From contig JASKOT010000004.1 of assembly GCA_032158125.1 (NCBI GenBank), positions 744,001 through 808,000 on the forward strand: a stretch of DNA of 64,000 nt, written 5' to 3'. Every line of letters begins with the position of its first letter. Positions within the stretch are counted from its first letter, which is position 1. Shown here one piece after another: positions 44,101 to 55,076 of this stretch. Origin of the DNA: Papiliotrema nemorosa (taxonomy: Eukaryota > Basidiomycota > Tremellomycetes > Tremellales > Rhynchogastremaceae). Below the pieces are notes generated by a model that worked only from the letters and a program-made list of their open reading frames with translations, ran no database searches and had not been told where the DNA came from. The position numbers and the translations under genes were made by a program.

Positions 44101-46857
44101 GCCGACTTTTTCTCACGACATTTGGAAGGTGCAGAGCATCTGTCACCGGATTTGACTGTCGATGGTCTCATGGAGGAACAAAGCCTTGACCCTACCATCG
44201 CTTTCACCGTTCTCCGACCCAGGCTGCGTGGCGGAGAACCGGGCTCCTCACAATCCACCGAGCTCTTCAGCAATGGATTGTACAACGCTTTCTGGACGCA
44301 CGACCTGGAAGATCTGTCGCACAGCGATAAAGCTTACCAAGGAGCATTGAAGCACATTAACAATCTCTACTCCGAGGCGGCAAACCGAGCACTCAAATTG
44401 AGCAAGCGCTCGGCAGAATACGACGAGAGTCTACGGCTCAACAAGCGTAAAGAGCAGTTGCAAGCGGAGCGACAAGTCCATTCCGATTCTGTCGAAGCGA
44501 ATCTTGCAAAGCTCAAAGAGCAAGCTGGCTCTTGGTTCACTACGGGCGGTTCAGTCGGTATTGCCGAGCACCTTGTTCGAGATTTCTTCCTGCCTCGTTC
44601 TGTTGTTGGTCCCAGCGATGCTCGCTATGTGGCGACATTTATTCAGCTTCTGAAAGACGCCAAAGTCAATGCGGTCAATACCAAGGACATTTACGACGCT
44701 TTTGTCGGTCCTCATCTCGCCGGCTACATCGCGTCGCGGACCACCAACGAATGCCGAAACCTGGGTCGTACATTGATGGAGTTCACTTCGGATGCGGAAT
44801 TCGGCCCGAAACACAGACAGCACATTAGAAACGCTCTAGTCGATTGTTGGTCCCAAGACGAGCCTGTCTTGATCAAAAATGCCTTGATCATCTCTGCGGT
44901 CTTGAAAGAGACGCATCTTGACAATTCTACCAATGTCGGTCGAATGGTGTCGGCGATCAAGGCAGCTACCAAACGAGTGGACAGTGCCGCGTTCCCGGAT
45001 GTGAACCTTCAGTTGGTCGCGTATGGCCGTAAGCTTGAAGATGTCCAAAGACGCAAAGCGGAGGATGAGAAAGCCAAGACGGAAGCTGAAGAAAAGGCAA
45101 AGCAGCGTGTCGAGGCCGAAACGGCAAAGAAGGAAGCAGAGGAAAAAGCAAAGCAGGAAGCAGAGGAACGTGCGAAACGCAGAGCGGAAGCTGCCAAGGC
45201 GAAACCACCACCTAATGGTCCCTCTGCAGCTTCCTCTACGGCTACAACACCGCGAGAGACTCGCTCGTCTGCTCGTGCCGACCCCACCGAAAGGGCAAAA
45301 CTCCAAGCTAAATTGGAGAATGAGAGGAATGGGAATGCGGAAGCCAAGGTGGCTTCACCTGTTCCTACTGGACCCAAGAGTATTCGCGGAGCAGCATCTG
45401 CTCAACCTTCACCAGAACCAAAGGAGAAGGTGGAAAAGGTCAGACCCAAGACGCCTGAACTGCCTCCCGATGATGCACCGACTCAGGCGGCATCTACCAA
45501 TGGCGAGGTGACCGCGGACGCAGTGGAGTCCAATGGAGAGAAGAAGAAAGAGGATGAGAAGGACGTCAGACCGCCTGCGGGACCAAGATCCTCACCCAAG
45601 GAGAAAGCAGTAGAAGACCTCGGAACAAAGAGGAAGAGGGAGGAGGTGAGTCGACATTCTCAAGTCTTGAAAGTCATTGACAGCAAGGCTCCCCGTATCA
45701 TCGACACTCCCCCTCCACGTCGGGACGCACCACGAGATGCTCCCCGCGACGCGCCTCGGGAATCGCGAGATCGACGTGATGACCGGGACAAGCGAGATGA
45801 TGCTCGAGACAAGCGTGATGATCGAGATAGGAGTCGGCGAGAAGGTCGACGAGATGATCGCCGCGATGACAGATCCAGGCGAGACGACCGCGACGACCGG
45901 GATCGGGACCGCCATAGAAGAGACCGCGATGATCGAGATAGGCATTCTGACCGGGTCAAAGACCGCTCGCACCGAGACGACCAAAGTCGGACGAGTCGAG
46001 ATAGCCGAGAAGGCAGAGACAGGCGTGACGACAAGGACAGGCGAGATGGTCGGGACGAGCGAAAGGAGCGCGACTCTCGGCGGGATGGGGCATCTTCGAG
46101 ACGCGCATCGCCTGCTCGGTCCGTCAAGGATGAAAGAGCTCCTCGACCTGTTGTCGAGGAGAGAAAGGTCGACGCTGGTACACCGAGACGAGAGGAACGA
46201 CCTCGTGTTAATACTGCAAACAAGGGCGTCGAGCTTTTGCCATCCAAACCCGCAGGTGCTCTCCCTCATCGCATCATCGAAGCCCCTCGGGCTACTGGTA
46301 GACCAGCTGATGTAAGTCAGCCGTGGGTGCATGACGCTGACATGAAGCGCCCAGCGAACGGCAATCGACCTCCTCACGGACTACCGCCTCGACCGGCGCC
46401 CAATCGTCCAGATCCATCTCGGCCGCCTCGGCCTTCCACGCCGCCATTGGAGGTCAAGAGCAGCGAGAGACCTGCTCGAGTCTCCACACCGCCTTTGCCT
46501 TCCAATGATCTGTCATCTAGGATCAGCGGTCCCCCCGGGGATACTCGAAATGGGGCCCGACCAGATGATCGGAGACCTCATAACCCGCGCAGCCCGCCTC
46601 GAAGACACGACCAGAGAGATCGTCCAAGAGATGGACCCAGGGATATTGCACCCGTCGGTGATGGCAGAGCCTCCTCGCCCTCGCTCAAGCGACGACATGA
46701 GGGTGAGATTTTTTCGTTGGCACGAGTGTCAGGAGATATCGCTGACGATGCAGGTGAAGTAACAGCGGCCAGAGAGGACTCGCCGGCAAGCGCGCCCAAG
46801 AAGATTAGGATTGATCGAAGGCGAACTGGGCGTGAGGAGTCTGGAGAGAGGCGGTGA
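41154..46857 (+). CDS. THO2: THO complex subunit 2 (THO2)
   Basis: THO2 is the large scaffold of the THO complex, which couples transcription with mRNA export and limits R-loops. The conserved middle is clear: PFDVEIWSLLQFLPYETRYALYGEW (only partly cited here), LNETKQILTRITS, FVFLDELANPRL, SLEDPTIAFTVL-like helices and the GSWFTTGGSVGIAEHLVRDF block. The N-terminal region (SLRPQIDAALSNWEHEKHNL) is helical. The last about 550 residues are low complexity: a Lys/Glu/Ala coiled coil, then an Arg/Asp repeat zone, then Pro-rich segments ending RRTGREESGERR. I infer seven or more exons, plus three stop-free introns of 42, 36 and 51 nt in the tail (45646-45687, 46312-46347, 46703-46753). The start is the first ATG, MASSLPT. 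Confidence 0.94.
45715..46100 (+). repeat. Arg/Asp-rich repeat zone in the THO2 tail
   Basis: The coding sequence repeats GAYCGxGAY units, giving runs such as DRRDDRDKRDDARDKRDDRD. The composition resembles RD/RS-type RNA-binding tails. Confidence 0.8.
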
Positions 46858-47694
46858 GCGAGGTTTGAGCTGTAGCACTATGCATGGCTTGAGTCTGATT
46901 CTTTTCTGCACCTCGGCCAAGGAGTGTTCTGCGTTTGAAAGATGCACAGCCCGACTGTAAAGTGTTGATGTGTGAGGTGGGTACAATGAGATCAAAGTGC
47001 CACATGGGAGCACATTGTCAATTGACCGAGCCGTGTTTCACTCACCCGCTGCATGGCCCAAATTTCCATTTGGCTCGTATTTCTCTGCTTGTACCTTGTC
47101 CTCCTCTCATCATGGGTATATAGATCAAAGCCTTTTGATCTCTTCCCGCTCATGCTGACGAGTCGTGAGTCATCCCAAGAGCTACCCCACGAATCCTATC
47201 TCCCTCCATCCTGATGAGCAATCATTGTCGCCCCAGTCCTAGTTGGCCTCTATCCCTGCGGGGGGACGCCTTGCGGATCGACTAATCGCACAAGCCAAAC
47301 AGTTGCACCTCTGAACTATACCATCGATCTCTACTCTCGTTTCAGATGAGTGAAGATCTGAGCTGATCAATAGGTCTTGAAAACGGGCCAAGACGCCTAA
47401 TCGAGTGATAAATTTGGCCTGCTCAAGAGTGAGTTTAATCCCTCTTTCATCCCCCATTTGGCTTGGGCAGAGAGTATGCCCGGAGATAAAGTGTCGAGGT
47501 GGAGATTTGCCTTGTGATGATTTACATTTCCATGCTAAAACTGACCCTACGGGGGTTGAAGTTAAAACGTACATTAAGAACGGCCAGCTGAAGGCATCTC
47601 CACCTTGTCATCTTTCTCAGATGGGATATCTCTGTCCCTCTCCGCTCTTCTGTAGGAGGTGAATGGGAGCTGATCATCAGGTCAAGAAACCAAG
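46858..47694. other. Intergenic region THO2-PLC1
   Basis: This 837-bp stretch holds the THO2 3' end and the PLC1 promoter or leader. No gene, tRNA or clear snoRNA box pair was recognised. Confidence 0.4.
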
Positions 47695-50128
47695 ATGAGC
47701 TTGATAACTCCCCCACCGACCCCTCCGTCAAACACCCCGGTCGAAATGGCTGTTGTACCGAAGCAGTTGACAAGGGGTGTGCCTATGCTCAAGATATCAA
47801 GCAAGAAGATCAAACAAGTCATCATCCGTACCGATGGTAAATACATTGATTGGTCCAGCAAGAAAGGTACAAAAGGTGAGTGTTCGCTCCCCGTGTTTCC
47901 CCGGCTGGGCTTCCGTTCTGTACCATCCTTTATGCAACGCCTTCCATCAATGATCGGCCACGGCCATGCGGCGGCGGCATGTAATTTTCATCGTCTTTTG
48001 CCTTTGCATTTCACCTTGCTCTCCAGCTTCTGCTTTCACTTGGAACAGGGCTCATGGCGTAGTGCCTATATCTTCTATCCGTGAACTTCGTCTAAACCAA
48101 CCTCCAACCGATCCTTACCCGGCTCGGAGGTGGATCACCGTCGTGTATACCCTTCAGACGCAGTACAAAGTCTTGCACATGACCGCCTTGACGGACGACA
48201 CTTACGATGTCTGGGTGTCAACTCTCACTGCGCTAGTCTCCGAGTCGAGCGATAAAGTCGTGGCGCAGGTGACACCCTCTGATCCGGATTTGATGTGGAT
48301 CCGGCAGCTATGGCCCACTGGGGCAAAGTTGATCGACTTTGGAACGGCCGCAGGGTTGTGTGGTGGTCTGGGCCTCATCATTCCGTCCGAGGTCGCAGAA
48401 AAATTCAACGTGAGGGATATGTGCAAGTGTCGCACTGATGACCAGAAATCACCCCTCGATCTAGCAGCATTCCGGCATCTCATCAAGGAGGCTCAGACTC
48501 GATCAGAGCTGGTGCAAATATACAACGAGCTCACCGTTTCCGGGCCCTTTGACAGACTCAAGGTTGATAACTTCCTTCGTGGCGTTCAGCAACTCGAGCC
48601 GAAAGACCTCTTTGACAAATACCAGACCGGAGGGATATGGACTCTCGATTCATTGACCGAGTTCCTCTTGTCGGACGACAATTCGCAGGTGGTAGAGCAG
48701 GATATGACTCGACCTTTACCTGAATATTTCATCTCGAGCTCGCATAATACTTACTTGGTCGGAGAGCAATGGAGAGGAGAGAGCACCGTGGAGGGTTATA
48801 TCCGGGTTCTTCTCGCCAAGTGCCGTTGCGTCGAGAGTTAGTCCTCTGTGTGGTCTGGGTCGGAATTTCGCTCACGGTCAGTGGATTGTCATGATGGCGA
48901 ATCCGAACCAGACGTGTTCCACATGAAAACTCTCACCTCCAAAGTTCCCGTTCGAGACATTTGCCAGGCTATCAACAAGTACGCCTTTGTCACCTCGCCT
49001 TATCCGATCATCATCTCTACCGAGGTACATTGCTCGTTAGAGCAACAGGAGAAACTAGCTGCCATTATGAGAGAGGTGTTTGGGGAGAAATTGGTCACGG
49101 CACCTTTGTCAGGGTTCTCCCAAATGGCCAGTCCCGATCAACTGAAGGGCAGAATCTTGTTCAAGGTGAGCCAGCCCCTAGACCTTCGCTGATTTAAGGC
49201 AAAACCTCCCGCGGAAAAGAAACAGCCGTCATTGGAATCTCTTCCGAACGATTCGACCTCCTCCACGGACACCGACTCTGGCTTTATCCGTCTCGCTAGA
49301 CGGTTGAGTATCGGCAACAACAAAGAGAAGCCTTCTTTCTCGCCTTCCTTGTTGGATCTCCTGGTGTATACGGCAGGAGTAAAGTACCAGGGATTCTCCA
49401 AATTGATCACGTACGAGGAGAAACAACAATTCTCCGTGTCGGACGGCACGGGCAGGAGGATTGTCAGAGAGAACAAGAGAGACTGGATCAAGCACAATTT
49501 CAATCATCTCTCTCGGGTCTACCCAAAGGGTTCTCGCCTGACCAGCAGCAACTATGACCCGACCCCATTCTGGCAAGCCGGCTGTCAGCTTGTCGCGTTG
49601 AACTGGCAGACTATTGGTAAGTTGTGGCTCATACATTGCTTATGTCCAGATGACGGGACTGTCCTCAATCACGCTTTGTTCGGCGACTCGCTCGGATATG
49701 TTCTCAAACCTCCCGCACTTCGTGCAAAGGTTGCAGAAAGTGTCAAACGATATCGTATCCGCCTACAGGTCCTTTCGGCTCAACGGTTACCTCTCTCTTC
49801 CGACCTCTACGTCGAAGCCAAGATCACTCATGGGTCTCCTGATACACCCCCAAACAAACGAACCAAGATCATCCGAGGCAAAGCGCTGAATCCAATCTGG
49901 GACGAGACATTGACCTTTGAACACAACTGTACGCCTTCGATGCTCGATTTAACATTTCTGCATGTGGAGATCAAAAACAGGACGTTGCTCGCTCAATGGG
50001 CTAGACCCATTTCGGCAGCTCCGAGGGGGTATCATCATTTGCCTTTGTATGATCCTATGTTCTCCAAGTTTGTCTTTGCGACGTTGTTTGTGAGGATCGA
50101 CGTGGATATCCTGCACGATGTTAGGTAG
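47695..50128 (+). CDS. PLC1: Phosphoinositide-specific phospholipase C
   Basis: PLC cleaves PIP2 to IP3 and diacylglycerol at membranes. The order is PH-like ([19 protein letters not shown], then RRWITVVY), EF-hand region ([19 protein letters not shown]), X domain ([18 protein letters not shown] with catalytic His, [15 protein letters not shown] with the Ca2+-binding Glu/Asp, then FHMKTLTSK with the second His), Y domain ([43 protein letters not shown]) and C2 ([20 protein letters not shown]). I infer six exons. An apparent stop after CVES at 48840 is removed by a 45-nt intron starting GTTAGT. The motif normally written YHGHTLTSK is here FHMKTLTSK, which keeps the His but changes its neighbours. 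Confidence 0.94.
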
Positions 50129-50273
50129 TTTGGAAGGAGGAGAATAGAGGGAGACTTACGATTCTGCGGGTGGTTCAACGAGCGATGATGATCCGAATTG
50201 GTTGTACATGATTATACTTACTTATACGAGAGACGAATAATGAGCCGAATGCAAATGATGAATCGGATACGCA

Positions 50274-50573
50274 TCATATGTGAATGGTGAAATGTCGTGA
50301 TTGAGGGGGCCACAAGGTCCCATTATCGTACTCCTCCTTGATCTTTGGGTACAGGAACAACAATGCCAACAGCAGGGCAAATACCAGCCCTCCGATGAAA
50401 TTTCGATTCTGGACCTGAGCGAGAGAATCTGCGCTGGGTCCGGCACCGGGTCGAAACTCGTTGTGTCGACGAGGAGGGAGCGGGGTGGTCACGGATGAAG
50501 AGGGTTTCGGGGACGATGCAGAGGTAGTAGCGGAGACTTCGGTTTTCCTATTGCGCAATTCTTGACCAGACAT
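50274..50573 (-). CDS. Small single-pass membrane protein, unknown
   Basis: A single-exon ORF encodes 99 residues. The first 50 are Ser/Thr/Pro/Arg-rich and hydrophilic (MSGQELRNRKTEVSATTSAS). One strong TM helix follows (FIGGLVFALLLALLFLYP), and a short polar tail ends in HFTIHI. The pattern suggests a tail-anchored-like or single-span ER or mitochondrial protein. It is convergent with PLC1 (145 bp apart). Good ATG context and fungal codon use support it as a gene, but I do not recognise the family. Confidence 0.65.
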   Translation of the reverse strand: MSGQELRNRKTEVSATTSASSPKPSSSVTTPLPPRRHNEFRPGAGPSADSLAQVQNRNFIGGLVFALLLALLFLYPKIKEEYDNGTLWPPQSRHFTIHI

Positions 50574-51788
50574 GATGGCGAGGCTGGCGGCCTTTCACGA
50601 TAGGTCAATAAGTAAGAAGAGGAGGTGGTGTCAAGCAAAGCAGGAGGCGGATCGGGTCTGGCGCGAACAAACGTTTATATTGCCCAGAAAGGTGGAGGTG
50701 ATCTTGTCACTGAGCCGGAACCGGAACTATAACCGGGACGAATCCATCTTCCAAGACGCTCAATACCAGAGGCTCCGTAGTCCAGATCAATGCATCCACA
50801 GTGCTCAATTTCTCACATGTCCTGCTCTGCTGCTCATCGACCATCTAAACGTACTACAGACCCGCGCACTTCACCTTCTCAAGTTGACCACATTTGGCGA
50901 CAGTTGCAGGCCAGTAACCTATTTGCCACTCGTCACCTGGTCATTGTATTCACTACTGGCAGCACCGACGTGAGACTGATTGCCAGAGTACGTGGGCCCA
51001 CTCTGGGTAGACTTCGAAGCTTGAGTGTCCTGGTTTCTCTCATACAGCTCTCGCCAAGTGTCAGAATTGTCAGTGACGGTTGCGAACCTGGGCACCACTG
51101 GCGCTCACTCTACCTCCGTTCGCCTTCCCTTGTCTTTTTGTCTTGGAGCGCCTCGGCAATCAGAACGCTCGCAGCTGGTCCGCTGAGCTACCATGATTTC
51201 AATGCTGATGTTCCTCGCCGATTGTGATCAGCCTCCAGATCGCGTGCCGCCTTCTCTCTGGCTGCATCGTCAGTCGAAGAGACATTGTCGGTCGAAAAGG
51301 TTTATCATTGGCAGACATTGTGGTGGATTACCCAGAGTGCTGACCGGGAGGCGGAATGTTCGTTCTTGGATATTAGAACATTCGCAGCCTTTATATGTAC
51401 AAGGATCCGTCGCTTCTGATCGCTCGCACGCTCGAGATAATTCACCGAATCTTCACAAAGTGCTGCTTCATGAGAATGTTGCGGGACAAAAGAGGGCTCA
51501 TACTAATCACGCTGAATGTACTGCGAGGGCCCAAGCGTTCACACATGCAGCTTGAATATGGAGATCGAGCAGAAAGGACCAGGGTCGAGGCGTGTCCGAA
51601 GCAAGGGAAATTGACCAGGGTCGATCGAGCTGATGTTGCTTGGCTCAATGTACAATGCAGCTTGTGCTCAAAGCGTGTTCCATCCCTGTGAGCCATCAAG
51701 GGAAAGGTCTCCTCACGGTGCGGGTATCAGAGGCCACATGAATCATTCGTTGCATCTCGTTATTGTCATGCGAAATGTGTGTTGCGCA
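50574..51788. other. Long intergenic region without recognised gene
   Basis: This 1.2-kb stretch lies upstream of the small membrane protein and downstream of RFC3. Short plus-strand ORFs exist, but none shows a domain, a plausible splice pattern or good conservation-like composition. A weak tRNA-like patch was rejected. Confidence 0.4.
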
Positions 51789-53356
51789 TCAGAAAGGGTC
51801 GATATCCTCCATCACGCTCATCCTGTTCATGTCAGCTTCGGACGGACTGTGCCAGAACAAGAATGTTACTCACAAGGTGTACGTCTTATAAACCCTGACA
51901 GTATCAGCACATTCAAGCAGAGAGCCGTGCGACTCACGTCATCACCTTCGCGACGAATGCTTCGAGGTGGAATATCTTCTTCTGTCCCTGCCGCATACGC
52001 AGTTCCTAAAGTCAGCTGCAACCTGTGTGAGCGGAGCTTTGCTCACATAGTACGCCGCCCAATGGATAATTTGGGATTTGAGCTGATCGTCTACCCGGTC
52101 TACCAGTCTATCCGTGACGGTCTACATCGTCAGCCACGTTGTCGACGCCGCAAATCTCACCTTTAAGATCATGGTGGGGGGTATACAGTGGCTCAGCAGC
52201 TCATACAACTTTCCTCTTATCTCCAGCAGCTTCTGTGCCGACTGCTCTTTGAGTATCTCATCGGCCACTTTGACGCAGTATGTCTCCCAGTCGGGTTTAG
52301 CCACGTCCAAATCGCCTGAAAGGTCTGGCTTTTGCATCTTCATGGCCTCCAGCACCAGGAAGGCTTTTCGAAGGTTCCCCAAGGACGTCGTCAGAATGGC
52401 ATCTCGAGCAGGGTTGGGCAGCTGGAACCTCTCTTTCTTAGCGACATGCTGTAGACATTTTGTCATCTGGCATCAGCTTTGGTCAGACACTTTGCCCACC
52501 TCATCGTCTGTTGGCGCAGCGACTCGAACGAGAAGACATCGACTTCGAATGGGAGCGATGATCTTGCTTGTGCTGTTGGCGCATAGGATGAGTCGCATAT
52601 TGTTCATGTATTTCTCCATTGTTCGACGTAAAGCAGCTTGAGCATCTCGAGTGAGGGCATCGGCTTCGTTGATAATGACCACTTCCTCATCAGCTGTGCT
52701 CAGAGAGAAGAAATAGTAGCTTGCCTTTGAACCGCTGCTTTGCGTTCAGATCGACTTGTTGAGTCTGCGCGATCTCTTTCAAGATGTCTTGAATCACCAC
52801 TCGATCGTACATTCCGACATCGCTGTCGATCAGCTATTTAACCAAGTATCACTCAATGTAGCTTACGAGGGCGTCAGCTCAATGTGATAATTTGACTGAA
52901 CGACATTGACATCGAGCTTTCGATTCGAGGGCGTGACGAAGACTCGCTGATCGATTCGAAGCTGGTAGTCAGTATAGATTCATACATCGACGAGGACGAC
53001 AGCGATGGAGAGACCGTGATTGACACACCTTCTCTACACCTGGTCCGTATAGCTCCCGGAGTGTGCACATTATCCTTGTCTGCGCCTTCAGCTTCGACTT
53101 CTACAAGATACCGCTAGCTGACCTTTTTGCCGGCGCCTGAGGGTCCATAGAAAAGGATATGAGGAAAGTCACCGGATGCGGCCTGTGTGTCAGTATGGTC
53201 TACGCATGAGGAAGAAGCACTTGCCAGCGACTTTAATCGGGAAGACAGCTCGGGGTGATAGTGTAAATCATCGAGTGTTCGTGGTCGATACTGCAGAGGT
53301 CAGACGGGACACATCACAAGTGGAATTTATTCTACCTTGTCTACCCAGAGAGACAT
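51789..53356 (-). CDS. RFC3: Replication factor C subunit 3 (clamp loader)
   Basis: This small RFC subunit helps load PCNA at primer ends. The protein follows human RFC3 / yeast Rfc5 closely: [40 protein letters not shown] (Walker A), [70 protein letters not shown] and the SRC motif IAPIRSRCL. The C-terminal collar reads [18 protein letters not shown] and [20 protein letters not shown], then MEDIDPF. I infer about 12 exons. Two introns have GC-AG ends (53224-53183 and 52724-52694), and the second is only 31 nt. The final 12 codons depend on a last intron; without it the protein would stop at 51870. Confidence 0.94.
52694..52724 (-). other. RFC3: 31-nt GC-AG intron in RFC3
   Basis: The donor is AAA G|GCAAGC and the acceptor GAGCACAG|CT GAT. 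It joins RFK to [12 protein letters not shown], the Walker-B segment. No GT donor is available. Confidence 0.8.
53183..53224 (-). other. RFC3: GC-AG intron in RFC3 near Walker A
   Basis: The donor is TCGCTG|GCAAGT and the acceptor ACACAG|GCC. It joins LSSRLKSL to [13 protein letters not shown] in the conserved frame. Confidence 0.82.
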
Positions 53357-53540
53357 GCTGAACGATGTATAGCAAGGATATGAAGAGTGAAGAAGGGCGA
53401 TAGTCGAAATCGACGAGATGACTTCACCAGTTTCAAAACGCGACGCGTCGGAAATCGAATCTCACCTCATGTTCGATTTTGTCTGCCAGACAAAGCAAAA
53501 TGTTATGGATGCATACAATGTATACTCTAGATGATCTGAT

Positions 53541-54680
53541 CTATTGCTTTGCGAGCACGGAGAAATCTCCAAAGCTCTTCATAACCATATCTGGTTTGAT
53601 CGAGCTGGCGTGCTCGCCAAACACCTGCTCATCTTTGGTCACACCGCCGAGAACCAGCAATGTCCTGACACCCGAGTTGATACCGAATTGAATGTCTGTC
53701 AACAGGTTATCTCCCACCATCAACGCTTTTGAGGGGTCAAAGTGGTGTTCAGCGATGATGGCGTCCATCATGGGTCGATGAGGCTTGCCGATGACTGTCG
53801 GGTCGCGTTTTGTGGCGTAGACAAGGGGTATAGAGATTGAGCCGGATCCTGCATGTCAGCTGAAATTGCCAGGATGGTAAGATCCTGACCTGGGAAGAGA
53901 GCGTGTTTGACCGGGTTCTCGGGATCACCGGTAGCGAAGGAAGTGGGGTACGTGGGGTCCTGGTTGGTGAGGAGGAATTGACACCCTTCATTCTCCCGCA
54001 AGTACGTGAACGCCTTCGCTAGCTTTTTGTAGTCTGCATCTCAGCCCGAGTCACTTGATCGTTCTTGGATGCTGACTGATATTGATATCGAATCCACATA
54101 GGACAGCTCCGACCGAAGGGTCTGAACCGATAGATTGGAAGTCGTCTCGCCCCATGAACACCTTGTCTTCCGGGTCCTTTCTGTCAGCTGGGATACATTC
54201 CGATCTATCCGACTCACCGTTCCGCCAGAATGCTGGATTCCGACCGAGTCGAGCTCCTGTTCTAGTCCAGCCTCACCAATGACGTACACCTTCTTGTCCT
54301 TCGGGAACTTTAGGATGGAAGAGAGATAGACAGCAGCAGCGTATCCCGAGCCAAAGATCTCTTCCTGCAACTTCAGCTTTGTTATAGGATGATGGATGGA
54401 ATCAGCTCACAGTGTAAGCCTCGATACCGAGCTTCTCGAACGTTTTCAGGTACTGCGGCCTGGACTTGGCTGCATTGTTGGTGACGAAGATGATTTTCTT
54501 GCCCAATTTTCGGAGATGCTGCAGAGTCTCTTTGACACCTGGAACGACGTTTGCTCCGTGATAGATGACTCCATCGCAGTCCAGGAGAAAAGTGTCGACC
54601 GAGTCCAGGAGTTTTTGGTACTCTTCGGCGGATGAAAGTACGGGAGGGGCCATTTTGATGCTCGATTCGATACCAGACAC
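53541..54680 (-). CDS. PHO13: HAD-family 4-nitrophenylphosphatase / phosphoglycolate phosphatase
   Basis: This is a Pho13/PGP-type phosphatase, probably a cytosolic metabolite-repair enzyme acting on 2-phosphoglycolate and related side products. HAD motifs are present: motif I FLLDCDGVIYHG (DxD), motif II KIIFVTNNAAKSR, the cap region (GYAAAVYLSSIL, KKVYVIGEAGLEQEL), the Lys of motif III in VIGKPHRPMMDAI, and motif IV ALMVGDNLLTDIQFGINSG. It ends FGDFSVLAKQ. I infer six exons. The first in-frame ATG is at 54680 (MSGIESSIK); the second, at 54653 (MAPPVLSSAEEY), fits the family better as the true start. It is divergent from SPT6. Confidence 0.92.
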
Positions 54681-55076
54681 GAGTCAGTTTCGAATGATAC
54701 GATGAATGACTGTCTGTCCCGCCCAGAATATGCCCGGTACTTATCACTCTTTCAAAGGAGTGGACTCGACAAAGCAACAACAGACCGCCCAAAGAAAGGG
54801 GATAGAGGTGGGGGGGGGGCTCCAGGTGTCATATCTCGCCCCTTTTCGGATCCGAAGTTCACTCCTGCTGCTCTCTCTCGCCACCCAAGGGAATCACCGC
54901 TATCGCCGACCTCACTGCACGCATTCAACGGGGTCGATGTTGTTGTATACAACCTCATCTCCAAGACAAAGTATCATCCGAGGGCTTGCAGAGCAAGGCG
55001 AAGACCCAAATACGTCGGCATTTGGCATTGACACCGAAAAATCTCGCGTCAGAGGTACCGCTCGAGCCAAAAGACC
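54681..55076. promoter_or_regulatory. Divergent promoter, PHO13 / SPT6
   Basis: These 396 bases lie between two divergent starts. They include a G10 run at 54810-54819 and no gene. Confidence 0.45.

Noticed and set aside
45592..46377. 261-aa minus-strand ORF rich in Ser/Ile/Val
   Set aside because: It is the antisense of the Arg/Asp repeat zone of THO2; the repeat explains the open frame.
48838..48845. Premature stop making PLC1 look like a pseudogene
   Set aside because: A 45-nt intron starting GTTAGT removes it and restores the X-domain Ca2+-binding segment.
51060..51230. tRNA-like patch on the minus strand (GGTAGCTCAGCGGA and a GGTTCGCAACC box)
   Set aside because: The two boxes are too far apart, the T stem does not pair around GTTCGCA, and no acceptor stem or anticodon arm can be built.
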